A stretch of 47,582 nt of DNA from contig JADEXK010000046.1 in NCBI GenBank assembly GCA_015207155.1, positions 1 to 47,582 on the forward strand. Direction: 5' to 3'. Shown piece after piece: positions 27,701 to 34,398 of the stretch. Under the pieces are notes generated by a model. It ran no database searches, had not been told where the DNA came from, and saw only the letters and a list, made by a program, of their open reading frames with translations. Position 1 is the stretch's first letter. Each line of letters begins with the position of its first letter. This stretch comes from Nostocales cyanobacterium LEGE 11386 (lineage in GTDB: Bacteria > Cyanobacteriota > Cyanobacteriia > Cyanobacteriales > Nostocaceae). The translations under genes and the position numbers were made by a program.

Positions 27701-27752
27701 AAATCTACAATTACCAATTGCTGCCGCAGCTAAGGAAACTATTAAGGATTGA
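24750..27752 (+). CDS. Usher-like outer-membrane protein (chaperone-usher family)
   Basis: 1000 residues. Residues 1-165 are a Ser/Thr/Pro-rich region. Residues 168-270 look like an usher N-terminal domain (VGVIINNREVGTLDIRIDAN... DLPWRR). A beta-barrel of about 290-800 follows, with alternating strands such as SLEAKYRFSNNFNVGVIARS. Within it, 411-472 match the usher plug: GEVPPASFVQLRVSGIIVAQ, then FIDVNLPSGNNNEIELLVYD. The C-terminus has two carboxypeptidase-regulatory-like domains (about 809-900 and 903-990), e.g. TVTDQFGLYRLDGVPVGNYT. There is no obvious N-terminal signal peptide, and a stop three codons upstream excludes an extension. Probably assembles and secretes the subunits encoded upstream. 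Confidence 0.75.
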   Translation: MLHLALPPTPPIIVITTQTESLVDKVWNEKQLTLLEKLKSKESDLENGGNATLANVQTLDSAKVVVQRQNLTSVTATPTEPQGFAPEFSTSEAALQSPSTKPDLEIKVLANLPVEVKPGEQPAENSTTVAVDTPASTTKSASDSKPIDNNSSISTPVNPGTSTITQNIKANDGNFLVGVIINNREVGTLDIRIDANSILVPLQAFAEIAGITIENIEGNIQLKTPLGVANLLPSEVKQINNTIYINDTKLQEKLSTSINFNSANLALIVDLPWRRGGNSPRQAAAELQPEFLPPSTALSNLRQELQVTNFAGNTRLRSSTLLGGRLAGGNWRVRLNNTFVNQPDVSEYFFYKRENQFRYQLGRQQIGLHPLLNGMNLTGAQFGFSNLPVDRFAQQYSAAELLPRRSRPLQTFQGEVPPASFVQLRVSGIIVAQQQVGLNGIYEFIDVNLPSGNNNEIELLVYDRNNINIPIEIRSLRLNASDLLLPAGGNVQLGGLGLSGNLVQDSLFGDFGSEAGRLVGFYQLRQGLSENLTFEGSVQSIPGTLQTQAGFIWRLANPAVLATSLGMSRGQLGYTTDLDINLGQFEILGNSQLFPSGYNSTRQSRDRFNHSLEAKYRFSNNFNVGVIARSRQDESRSADYILPTFAFNPFSGLSMRGRPDLDGRYLFSTLYVPNRSMRLAFNTFGDIYTSDFTYRLNREYQVSLGGEFGADLAPRYSTTLNYNSRNLNGLSWRLGAAFSDGNVGPIVGASMQLLPGLFGRLEYQGIPSRSRNVLGGFGDERLTVLLVSDLSFAGGGVAPARSYGLGKERGAISGKIEVAGGRRGFDLGGANVRVIDNRNNRVGAAKTDSLGNFFVGNLKEGVYIIELDPDRLPIELSLDRTSIVAEVAGAAITNLNFPVREEYGLAGRITDVTGQPMAQVRVELINPAGARVLSTVTDQFGLYRLDGVPVGNYTLLIPNQDGIANSLTLPKLEVAINKDFIYDQNLQLPIAAAAKETIKD

Positions 27753-27800
27753 TGGGGGGATAAGGGGATAGGAAGAGAATTTATCAAGAGTCATGAAGAT

Positions 27801-28175
27801 TTGGAAGTTTATCAAATGGCTTTTGATATGGCAATGCAAATTTTTGAACTCTCTAAAAAATTTCCTGTAGAAGAAAAATATGCTTTGACTGATCAGATTC
27901 GTCGGTCATCACGTTCAGTATGTGCAAATCTAGCTGAGGCTTGGCGAAAAAGACGTTATAAAGCAGCGTTTGTGGCTAAATTGAATGATTGTGTTCGCGG
28001 AGCGTGTCGTAGACAAGCTGAAGCTGCTGAAACTCAAACATGGCTCAAATTTGCTGTTAAATGCAATTACTTAGAAGTTTCTCTGGGTAGAGAAATTTAC
28101 GCCACATACAATCGAATTTTAGGTGGTTTAGTAAATATGATTAACAATCCTTCTTTCTGGCTAATTAGAGAATAA
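27801..28175 (+). CDS. Four-helix-bundle protein (23S rRNA IVS / S23 family) with an inserted repeat
   Basis: 124 residues from a TTG. The family start IKSHEDLEVYQMAF is visible by reading upstream in frame (27783-), but no ATG/GTG/TTG exists there; the frame is open back to the usher stop. So the start is either the TTG at 27801 or an unusual codon, or the gene has lost its start. Helices: YALTDQIRRSSRSVCANLAEAW, AFVAKLNDC and the third/fourth helices. Between LNDC and EAAETQTWL there are about eight extra residues (VRGACRRQ) encoded by a dispersed-repeat-like insertion. The family's function is unknown. Confidence 0.7.
   Translation: MEVYQMAFDMAMQIFELSKKFPVEEKYALTDQIRRSSRSVCANLAEAWRKRRYKAAFVAKLNDCVRGACRRQAEAAETQTWLKFAVKCNYLEVSLGREIYATYNRILGGLVNMINNPSFWLIRE
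27993..28016. repeat. Dispersed-repeat insertion inside the four-helix-bundle gene
   Basis: The stretch GTTCGCGGAGCGTGTCGTAG followed by ACA resembles repeats common in Nostoc genomes (CGCGGAGCGT.TCGTAGA type). It adds eight residues in frame where the family normally has none. Confidence 0.7.
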
Positions 28176-28304
28176 TTGCGTAGGGAAATATCACTTTCAT
28201 AATCTCCTCTTGTCCCCCTATCCCCTTACTTCGTGTGCCAATTTCATCTACTATATTTATTGTCCCCCAGCTGTATTAGCTCATCTGGCTACCCTGAGAT
28301 CGTC

Positions 28305-30515
28305 ATGCCGAAATCAAAGAAGAGCACCAATCCCATTGATTTGAACGATCCGCAATATTACATTAACCGCGAGTTAAGCTGGTTAGAATTTAACAGTAGA
28401 GTACTGCACGAAGCCTGTGACTCGCGAACGCTGCTTTTGGAACGGCTAAAATTTTTGGCAATCTTTAGTGCCAATTTAGATGAGTTCTTTATGGTGCGTG
28501 TTGCGGCCTTGAAACAACAGGTAGAAGCGAAAGTTGGTCAGCTAACTCCCGATGGTCGCACACCACAACAACAGCTAGACGATATTAGATCGACTCTCAG
28601 TCCTCTGGTAACAAAACAGCACCAGCAGTTTGAGCAAGTGCTGCAACCTCTGCTAGTCGGTCATGGCATCCATATTTTGGATTACATCGATTTAAATCAA
28701 AAACAGCGAACTTATTTAGACAACTACTTTGAAGAACAAATCTTTCCGGTTCTGACTCCCCTGGCTGTTGACCCTAGCCATCCTTTTCCCTTCATTTCCA
28801 ATCTCAGCTTGAATTTGGCAGTTGTGGTCAAAAACCCAGATACAGAAGAAGAATTTTTTGCGAGGGTCAAAGTCCCCAACGTGCTACCGCGATTTTTGCC
28901 TTTACCACCGGAGTTGGGTGTTTCCGAAACTGAACAACCTGTACACTGGGCTGGTGTACCTTTAGAACAGGCGATCGCTCACAACCTGGAATTTTTATTT
29001 CCAGGAATGAATATCCAAGAATATCATCCTTTTCGCATTACCCGTGATGCCGATCTAGCGCTAGAAGAAGATGAAGCAGATGACTTGCTGTTAGCTATTG
29101 AACAGGAACTGCGAAAACGGCGCATGGGTGGGACAACCGTCAGACTAGAAATTAAATCCCAAACGCCTGACCCCATACGTTCTCGGTTGTTGCAAGATTT
29201 GGACTTAACAGAAAGCGATGTTTACGAAGTTGATGGTCTTCTGGGACTACGGGATTTAATGTATTTTATGGCATTGCCATTACCCGAACTCAAAGAACCA
29301 CCACGCCAATCTGTAGTACCTTCCCGTCTGCAAAGATTGAGAGAACCGAGTTTAACCTCAGATGCTTTGGAATTAGAAGAAGGACAAGACTTTTTTGCGG
29401 TAATTCGAGAAAAGGATTTACTAGTACACCATCCCTATCAATCCTTTTCGTCAACAGTGGTGCGCTTTATTACCCACGCCGCTCATGATCCGAATGTGCT
29501 GGCTATCAAAATGACCCTTTACCGCACTTCTGGGGACTCACCCATAGTCAAAGCTCTAATTGCGGCGGCGGAAAATGGTAAGCAAGTGTCTGTATTGGTG
29601 GAATTAAAGGCACGGTTTGATGAAGAAAATAATATTTATTGGGCCAGAAGTTTAGAAAGAGTTGGTGTGCATGTTGTCTATGGTCTAGTAGGGCTAAAAA
29701 CCCATTGTAAAACCGTCATGGTAGTGCGACGAGAAAAAGACCGGATGCGACGCTACGTACATATTGGCACTGGCAACTATAATCCCAAAACAGCGCGGCT
29801 TTATACAGATTTGGGATTGTTTAGCTGCCGTGAAGAATTAGGTGCTGATGTTACAGATTTATTTAATTTTTTAACAGGCTATTCCCGGCAAAAATCTTAT
29901 CGAGAGGTGTTGGTAGCACCTGTAAATATGCGCGATCGCTTTTTGGCATTAATTCATCGCGAAATTGAAAATGTCCAAAACGGTTTTTCCGGGCGCATTG
30001 TTGCCAAAATGAATTCCCTGGTAGATCCGCAAATCATCACCACTTTGTATGAAGCTTCCCGCGCTGGCGTGCAAATTGACCTGATTATTCGGGGTATTTG
30101 TTGTTTGCGTCCGCAACTTAAAGACATTAGTGAAAATATTCGTGTCCTCAGCATTATCGGGCGCTTTTTAGAACACTCTCGCATTTACTATTTCCATAAC
30201 AATGGACAAGAGGAAATTTATATTGGCAGCGCTGATTGGATGCGCCGCAATTTAGATCGCCGAGTCGAAGTAATTACGCCGATTAAAGACCCAGATATTG
30301 CCAAAGATTTGCAGGAAATTTTGGGAATTATGTTAGCCGATAATCGTCAAGCTTGGGAGTTACAACCTGATGGTAGTTATATTCAACGCCGTCCCTGTGA
30401 GGATTGTTCAGAAACTAACTCACAAAAAACTCTCATGAATATGGCATTACGGTCAACAAGTATAACCTCAAACCTAATTGATCCAAAAAAGAGTTCTTTT
30501 TATATTGATAATTAA
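28305..30515 (+). CDS. ppk1: Polyphosphate kinase 1
   Basis: 736 residues from ATG 28305; an upstream in-frame GTG at 28233 would add 24 residues that do not look like the family. Reversibly transfers phosphate between ATP and inorganic polyphosphate. The N-terminal domain begins YINRELSWLEFNSRVL; then the head domain. The catalytic phospholipase-D-like half contains LAIKMTLYRTSGDSPI, HIGTGNYNPKTARLYTDLGL (the autophosphorylated-His region) and YIGSADWMRRNLDRRVEV. All key residues seem present. The 20-residue C-terminal tail is unique to this protein. Confidence 0.96.
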   Translation: MPKSKKSTNPIDLNDPQYYINRELSWLEFNSRVLHEACDSRTLLLERLKFLAIFSANLDEFFMVRVAALKQQVEAKVGQLTPDGRTPQQQLDDIRSTLSPLVTKQHQQFEQVLQPLLVGHGIHILDYIDLNQKQRTYLDNYFEEQIFPVLTPLAVDPSHPFPFISNLSLNLAVVVKNPDTEEEFFARVKVPNVLPRFLPLPPELGVSETEQPVHWAGVPLEQAIAHNLEFLFPGMNIQEYHPFRITRDADLALEEDEADDLLLAIEQELRKRRMGGTTVRLEIKSQTPDPIRSRLLQDLDLTESDVYEVDGLLGLRDLMYFMALPLPELKEPPRQSVVPSRLQRLREPSLTSDALELEEGQDFFAVIREKDLLVHHPYQSFSSTVVRFITHAAHDPNVLAIKMTLYRTSGDSPIVKALIAAAENGKQVSVLVELKARFDEENNIYWARSLERVGVHVVYGLVGLKTHCKTVMVVRREKDRMRRYVHIGTGNYNPKTARLYTDLGLFSCREELGADVTDLFNFLTGYSRQKSYREVLVAPVNMRDRFLALIHREIENVQNGFSGRIVAKMNSLVDPQIITTLYEASRAGVQIDLIIRGICCLRPQLKDISENIRVLSIIGRFLEHSRIYYFHNNGQEEIYIGSADWMRRNLDRRVEVITPIKDPDIAKDLQEILGIMLADNRQAWELQPDGSYIQRRPCEDCSETNSQKTLMNMALRSTSITSNLIDPKKSSFYIDN

Positions 30516-30673
30516 ATCAACTGAGTTTCTTTAAGCAAACTTTAATTTTTACCAATTTATCTAATAAATCGCTGTAGGTAAATGCAATTTATTCAACCGT
30601 AAGATAGAGTGATTACTGGTGATTATTACCATAAACTGTAAGAACTGTTGTTTCTAGTTTTTTCTTACTTTGA

Positions 30674-31078
30674 ATGTTAATGTTTTCCTGTGAGTCTTCT
30701 ACCTTACGTGTTCTAGTGGTTGATGATCACGAACTGACTCGTTTAACCCTGCAATTAGCTTTTTCGGCTCAAGAAAATCTTCAAGTAGTCGGGTTAGCTT
30801 GCAATGGTCAAGAAGCTATAGAAATGGTTAAAAGCTGCCATCCTGATGTAATTGTTCTAGACTTACAAATGCCAGTCATGGATGGTTGGAGTGCTTCTAG
30901 TCAGATTAAAGCGATTTCTCCCAATACTCAGATACTGGCTTATTCCTCTGTGGAAGATGCAAATTTTCTGGGAAACAAAGCAACGCCGAATTTTGACGAT
31001 GTTTGTAAAAAAGATGTACCTACGAATGAACTAATTGCTTTGGTGAAGCAGTTAGGTCAACGTGCAGGAGATGGTTAA
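30674..31078 (+). CDS. Stand-alone response-regulator receiver protein
   Basis: 134 residues: one receiver domain only, with D17/D18 acidic pair, phospho-acceptor D63 (VLDLQMP), and K at about 118 (CKKDVP). No output domain follows, so it works by protein interaction (CheY-like or relay). The start could also be Met3 (30680). No kinase gene is adjacent; a stem-loop lies 90 nt downstream. Confidence 0.85.
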   Translation: MLMFSCESSTLRVLVVDDHELTRLTLQLAFSAQENLQVVGLACNGQEAIEMVKSCHPDVIVLDLQMPVMDGWSASSQIKAISPNTQILAYSSVEDANFLGNKATPNFDDVCKKDVPTNELIALVKQLGQRAGDG

Positions 31079-31166
31079 GTGAGAAAATAAATCATGCTGA
31101 GTATTTGCCGGTGGATTACCCCAGGCTTAACTCAATTCTGGGGACTGGAAAATATTTATGAACAAG

Positions 31167-31208
31167 CAGCGTCAGTATAGCCGTGATTTAGTGGTTATAC
31201 TGACGCTG
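31167..31208 (+). terminator. 13-bp stem-loop downstream of the receiver gene
   Basis: CAGCGTCAGTATA and TATACTGACGCTG pair perfectly around a 16-nt loop, 88 nt after the receiver stop. The following T content is moderate, so it may be a 3' end stabiliser or terminator. It is also 31 nt past the end of the convergent 60-residue gene. Confidence 0.6.
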
Positions 31209-31238
31209 TTGTGTATTGTTTATGCTATTTAGTTCACC

Positions 31239-31421
31239 TTAATTATTTTCTGTTTCCGGAATAGTGCGTCTAAATTCATCAATTAACTCATCCAGTTCTT
31301 CCAAAGCCTGATTGACATCAATTCTCAGAGTTCCCAAATTTGGCTGCTCTAAAAGGCTCAGTAAGTACTCGCGTTTACTTTGAACTACGGCAATTCGTTC
31401 TTTTATAGTCTGCAAATCCAT
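31239..31421 (-). CDS. Small helical hypothetical protein
   Basis: 60 residues with heptad-like leucines (TIKERIAVVQSKREYLLSLL, then QALEELDELIDEFRR), predicted helical hairpin or coiled coil. No signal or cysteine. I do not recognise a family. The frame is clean, and the helical amphipathic pattern argues for a real gene. Confidence 0.6.
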   Translation of the reverse strand: MDLQTIKERIAVVQSKREYLLSLLEQPNLGTLRIDVNQALEELDELIDEFRRTIPETENN

Positions 31422-31617
31422 TATTTACTTCCAGTTTTAGATATACCTTCAAATTTAAAGTTAGCTCAAAAAGGAGTAGCAAGTGGAAGAGAATAGAGAA
31501 CAAGGGGAAATGATGTCGTGGCAAATCTTCCTCATTTCTCTACTCTCTTTCCTAATTTGTTACTCATAGCCGATGATAATAAAACTGAGGTGTTAAGAAT
31601 TTATCCTATCTAAGCTC

Positions 31618-32172
31618 ATGTTACGCCAAATTTCTTTGGGAACAATCGGTTTGACCATCGGCAGCATATTAACCATTGTTGGTTTTGTCGCCTATGCTGC
31701 TGACAATGCCACACTCAATCTTGTGGGATTTTTTTACGGGTTTCCTCTCTTACTGGGAGGATTGGCACTTAAAGCCAATGAAATTAAGCCCATACCCTTT
31801 AGTCAAAATACTACGCCATCAGTATTACTATTGCGGGAGCAGCAAGCAACTGTCACTCAAAATAAAATTCGTAAAGATATCACCCGATATTGCTATGGTC
31901 AAGACGCTCATTTAGATGCTGCACTCTCTTATCTGGGTTTGAGTCCTACAGATGAAGAACGACCAATAGTTACAGGTTTAAGAGAAACAGTAATTGATGG
32001 GGCCTATACCTTAATTTTAGAATTTGATTCACCGTTGATTCCCATTCATGCTTGGCAGGAAAAGCAGGAAAAAATGACCAAATATTTTGGCCCTGGAGTA
32101 GAAGTAAAAATCACCCAGGTTGGGGAAGAGCAAATTGAGTTAGCGCTAATTGTTACAAGTAGTACAAGCTAA
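31618..32172 (+). CDS. DUF2854 membrane protein
   Basis: 184 residues. Two hydrophobic segments (about 8-28 and 34-50) are followed by a soluble domain with YCYGQDAHLDAALSYLGLSP, typical of DUF2854, a family restricted to cyanobacteria and plastids. Function unknown, location probably thylakoid or cytoplasmic membrane. Single-gene unit; convergent with the pentapeptide-repeat gene. Confidence 0.85.
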   Translation: MLRQISLGTIGLTIGSILTIVGFVAYAADNATLNLVGFFYGFPLLLGGLALKANEIKPIPFSQNTTPSVLLLREQQATVTQNKIRKDITRYCYGQDAHLDAALSYLGLSPTDEERPIVTGLRETVIDGAYTLILEFDSPLIPIHAWQEKQEKMTKYFGPGVEVKITQVGEEQIELALIVTSSTS

Positions 32173-32210
32173 ACTTTTGTCCATTTTGTCATTATTCCCT
32201 TCTTCCTATC

Positions 32211-33893
32211 TCAAACCAACCCCAACTGCTGCTTCAGTGCTGTCGGCACATTAACTGCCGTTTCTAATCCCTGGACACCTTCCCATTGCTGCTTTTCATC
32301 CCATATCATTGCTTTTAAGTTGGTATCACTAAAATCAGCACCGCCAAGAATGGCATAGTTGAGGTTAGTATCACTTAGGTCAGCACCGTTGAGTTTGGCA
32401 TAGCTGAGGTCAGCATTGCTGAGATTAGCATCACTCAGGTTGGTACTAAAGAGAATAGTATCGCTGAGGTTAGTGCCATTAAGTATTGCGTGACTGAGGT
32501 CAGCACCACTGAGGTCGGCGCGACAGAGGTCCGCATGGCTGAGGTTAATGCCATTAAGGTTAGCGTCACTCAGGTTAGCACCAAAGATGATAGCGTTTGT
32601 GAAGTTGGCGTTACTGAGGTTGGCATCTTTGATGTTGGCGCTACTGAGGTCGGCGTGACAAAGGTCAGCATCTTTGAGGTTACTGCTACTAAGGTCGGTA
32701 CTGCTAAGATTGGCGCGGTAGAGGTTGGCATCTTTGATGTTGGCGCCACTGAGGTTGGCACTACTGAGGTCAGCATTGCTGAGGTCGGCATTGCTGAAGT
32801 TAGCACCACTGAGATTGGCATCACCGAAGTTTGCCCCAGCTAGGTTGGCGTTGCTAAAGTTGGCACCTGTGAGATTAGCATCACCAAGGTAAGCACCGCT
32901 AAGATTGGCACCGCTAAAGTTGACCCCAGTTAAGTTGGCATCACCGAGGTAAGCACCCTGAAAGTTACCTCCCTTGAGAAATTCCCCGACTATACTACTA
33001 AAATTGCCAATTTCCAGGGCATCACTGTAGTTAATCACCCGCAGCAGTTGAGAGGTAAAAAAATTGTTTGTATCTGGTTTAGTGGATGGATAGAAGATAA
33101 TTTGTTGTTGTAGCTGTTCTTGCGCTTGTGCGTAGCTGTGTAATTCTAAGAGTAAAATTAGTACGTTAAGTCCTGTATATATATCTACCTGTCTTAAGCC
33201 GATGGTAATATTTTGTGCTAAAAGCGCCATCATTTTTTTTTGAGGCAAGTTATCACTCGGTAAGGCATCAATAAATTCTCCTCGACACCAGCGACTATAG
33301 AAATTTTCTAAACGCTGAAACAATAGCACTGGTTGGAATTTATTCTCAAATCGGAGAAAGTCCATGACTTGTTTGACTATTTCTGGTGTCAACGCTCCAT
33401 TGCCTAGTAAATCATAAATCTCTTCATGCAATTGGCGATCGCGGCAAGCATGATCGTACTTGATAGTAGAACCCGTTCGCTCTGTATCTCTCACAGGATA
33501 AGCGTGGGGTAGCCGTTGCTGTTCGCTACACTGTACCGCAGAAATTGTTCGGCGCAGCCGTTGCCGATTATTACAATAACCGTTACCAATTGCTTGGCTA
33601 GAGTAAATGTTCCCGTTGGTAGAGCTTAAAGAGGAGGGTAGCTTGCTTGTATTCAACGTGCAATTATTTTCTGGTTTTGTCCATTCCTCCAAGCTTTTTT
33701 GTAATCTTTTAATTAATAAACCTTTCTGAAAATTATCTTGAGAAAATTTCATAATTTTGCCTGGTTTGTTCAAGATTTTTCCCATAGGCAAATATGCTTC
33801 TGCTGCTAAAGCTTTGGTTTTTGGTGCTTCTGGTGACTTCGCACTACTTATATAATTTTTCAAAAGCTGCCAAACTTGAGATAATTGTGACAT
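32211..33893 (-). CDS. Pentapeptide-repeat protein
   Basis: 560 residues. The N-terminal about 260 residues are helical and unassigned, and contain an Arg/Gln-rich patch (about 100-150). From about 283 to 540 there are roughly 45-50 A(N/D)LxX pentapeptides (e.g. GANLSGAYLGDANLTGANFS), forming a right-handed quadrilateral beta-helix. Function unknown; some such proteins protect DNA gyrase, many do not. The repetitive DNA produces long shadow ORFs on the opposite strand at 32490-32843. Codon use in the repeat region is native. Confidence 0.9.
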   Translation of the reverse strand: MSQLSQVWQLLKNYISSAKSPEAPKTKALAAEAYLPMGKILNKPGKIMKFSQDNFQKGLLIKRLQKSLEEWTKPENNCTLNTSKLPSSLSSTNGNIYSSQAIGNGYCNNRQRLRRTISAVQCSEQQRLPHAYPVRDTERTGSTIKYDHACRDRQLHEEIYDLLGNGALTPEIVKQVMDFLRFENKFQPVLLFQRLENFYSRWCRGEFIDALPSDNLPQKKMMALLAQNITIGLRQVDIYTGLNVLILLLELHSYAQAQEQLQQQIIFYPSTKPDTNNFFTSQLLRVINYSDALEIGNFSSIVGEFLKGGNFQGAYLGDANLTGVNFSGANLSGAYLGDANLTGANFSNANLAGANFGDANLSGANFSNADLSNADLSSANLSGANIKDANLYRANLSSTDLSSSNLKDADLCHADLSSANIKDANLSNANFTNAIIFGANLSDANLNGINLSHADLCRADLSGADLSHAILNGTNLSDTILFSTNLSDANLSNADLSYAKLNGADLSDTNLNYAILGGADFSDTNLKAMIWDEKQQWEGVQGLETAVNVPTALKQQLGLV

Positions 33894-34398
33894 CTTTGTA
33901 TCCTTTATTACTCAATTAATACTGTTATATTCAACCTTTAGGCAATATTTCTGTTAGCTTGGTTACTTTGTGAACACTAAATGTAAAAGTATAAATTAAT
34001 TTATGTATTTTGCTTCAAGTTGTGTGGTTAACAACTAAACCACACATCAATGGCACTGTCTCGCGATGATAGCAATTGAGCTTTTGCTACAAATAAGGCA
34101 TTTTAGCTAAAATCTGGGATTTATAGCCGCATATTTACTAATCAAATGCCCAAATAATACGTACTGTTTGTTACAACTGCAATGGTTAGGAAAAATACTA
34201 CAGTAAAACAGCGCAATATAAATGAAAAATTAAGAATTCAACCTAAATTGCAAATTTTGCCTTTTGATATCGGGGTGAATGGGGGAAAAGAGGCATAGTC
34301 ATCTTTTCTACTCCCTCTTACTCAGTACTCCCCTTCGACTTCGCTCAGGGCAAGAAGCGCACTCAGCACTAAAGAAACACTTTCAAGGTAATAACTGG
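33894..34398. other. Intergenic region with repeats upstream of the metalloprotease
   Basis: No gene. CCCTTCGACTTCGCTCAGGG (34331-34350) is a short dispersed-palindrome word frequent in Nostocales, and ACTCAGCACT (about 34361) belongs to the AGTGCTG heptamer family. The open frame from 34279 up to the real start runs through these repeats. Confidence 0.6.

Noticed and set aside
28233..28304. GTG start for polyphosphate kinase adding 24 residues
   Set aside because: The extra residues are not family-like and lie over repeat-like DNA (CCCCCTATCCCC); ATG at 28305 fits the family start.
32490..32843. 117-codon rightward ORF rich in TEV.. repeats
   Set aside because: Shadow of the pentapeptide-repeat gene on the other strand; periodicity is forced by the antisense repeat.
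34279..34398. Extended start for the metalloprotease
   Set aside because: Encoded by intergenic repeat DNA and would hide the clear signal peptide that starts at 34399.
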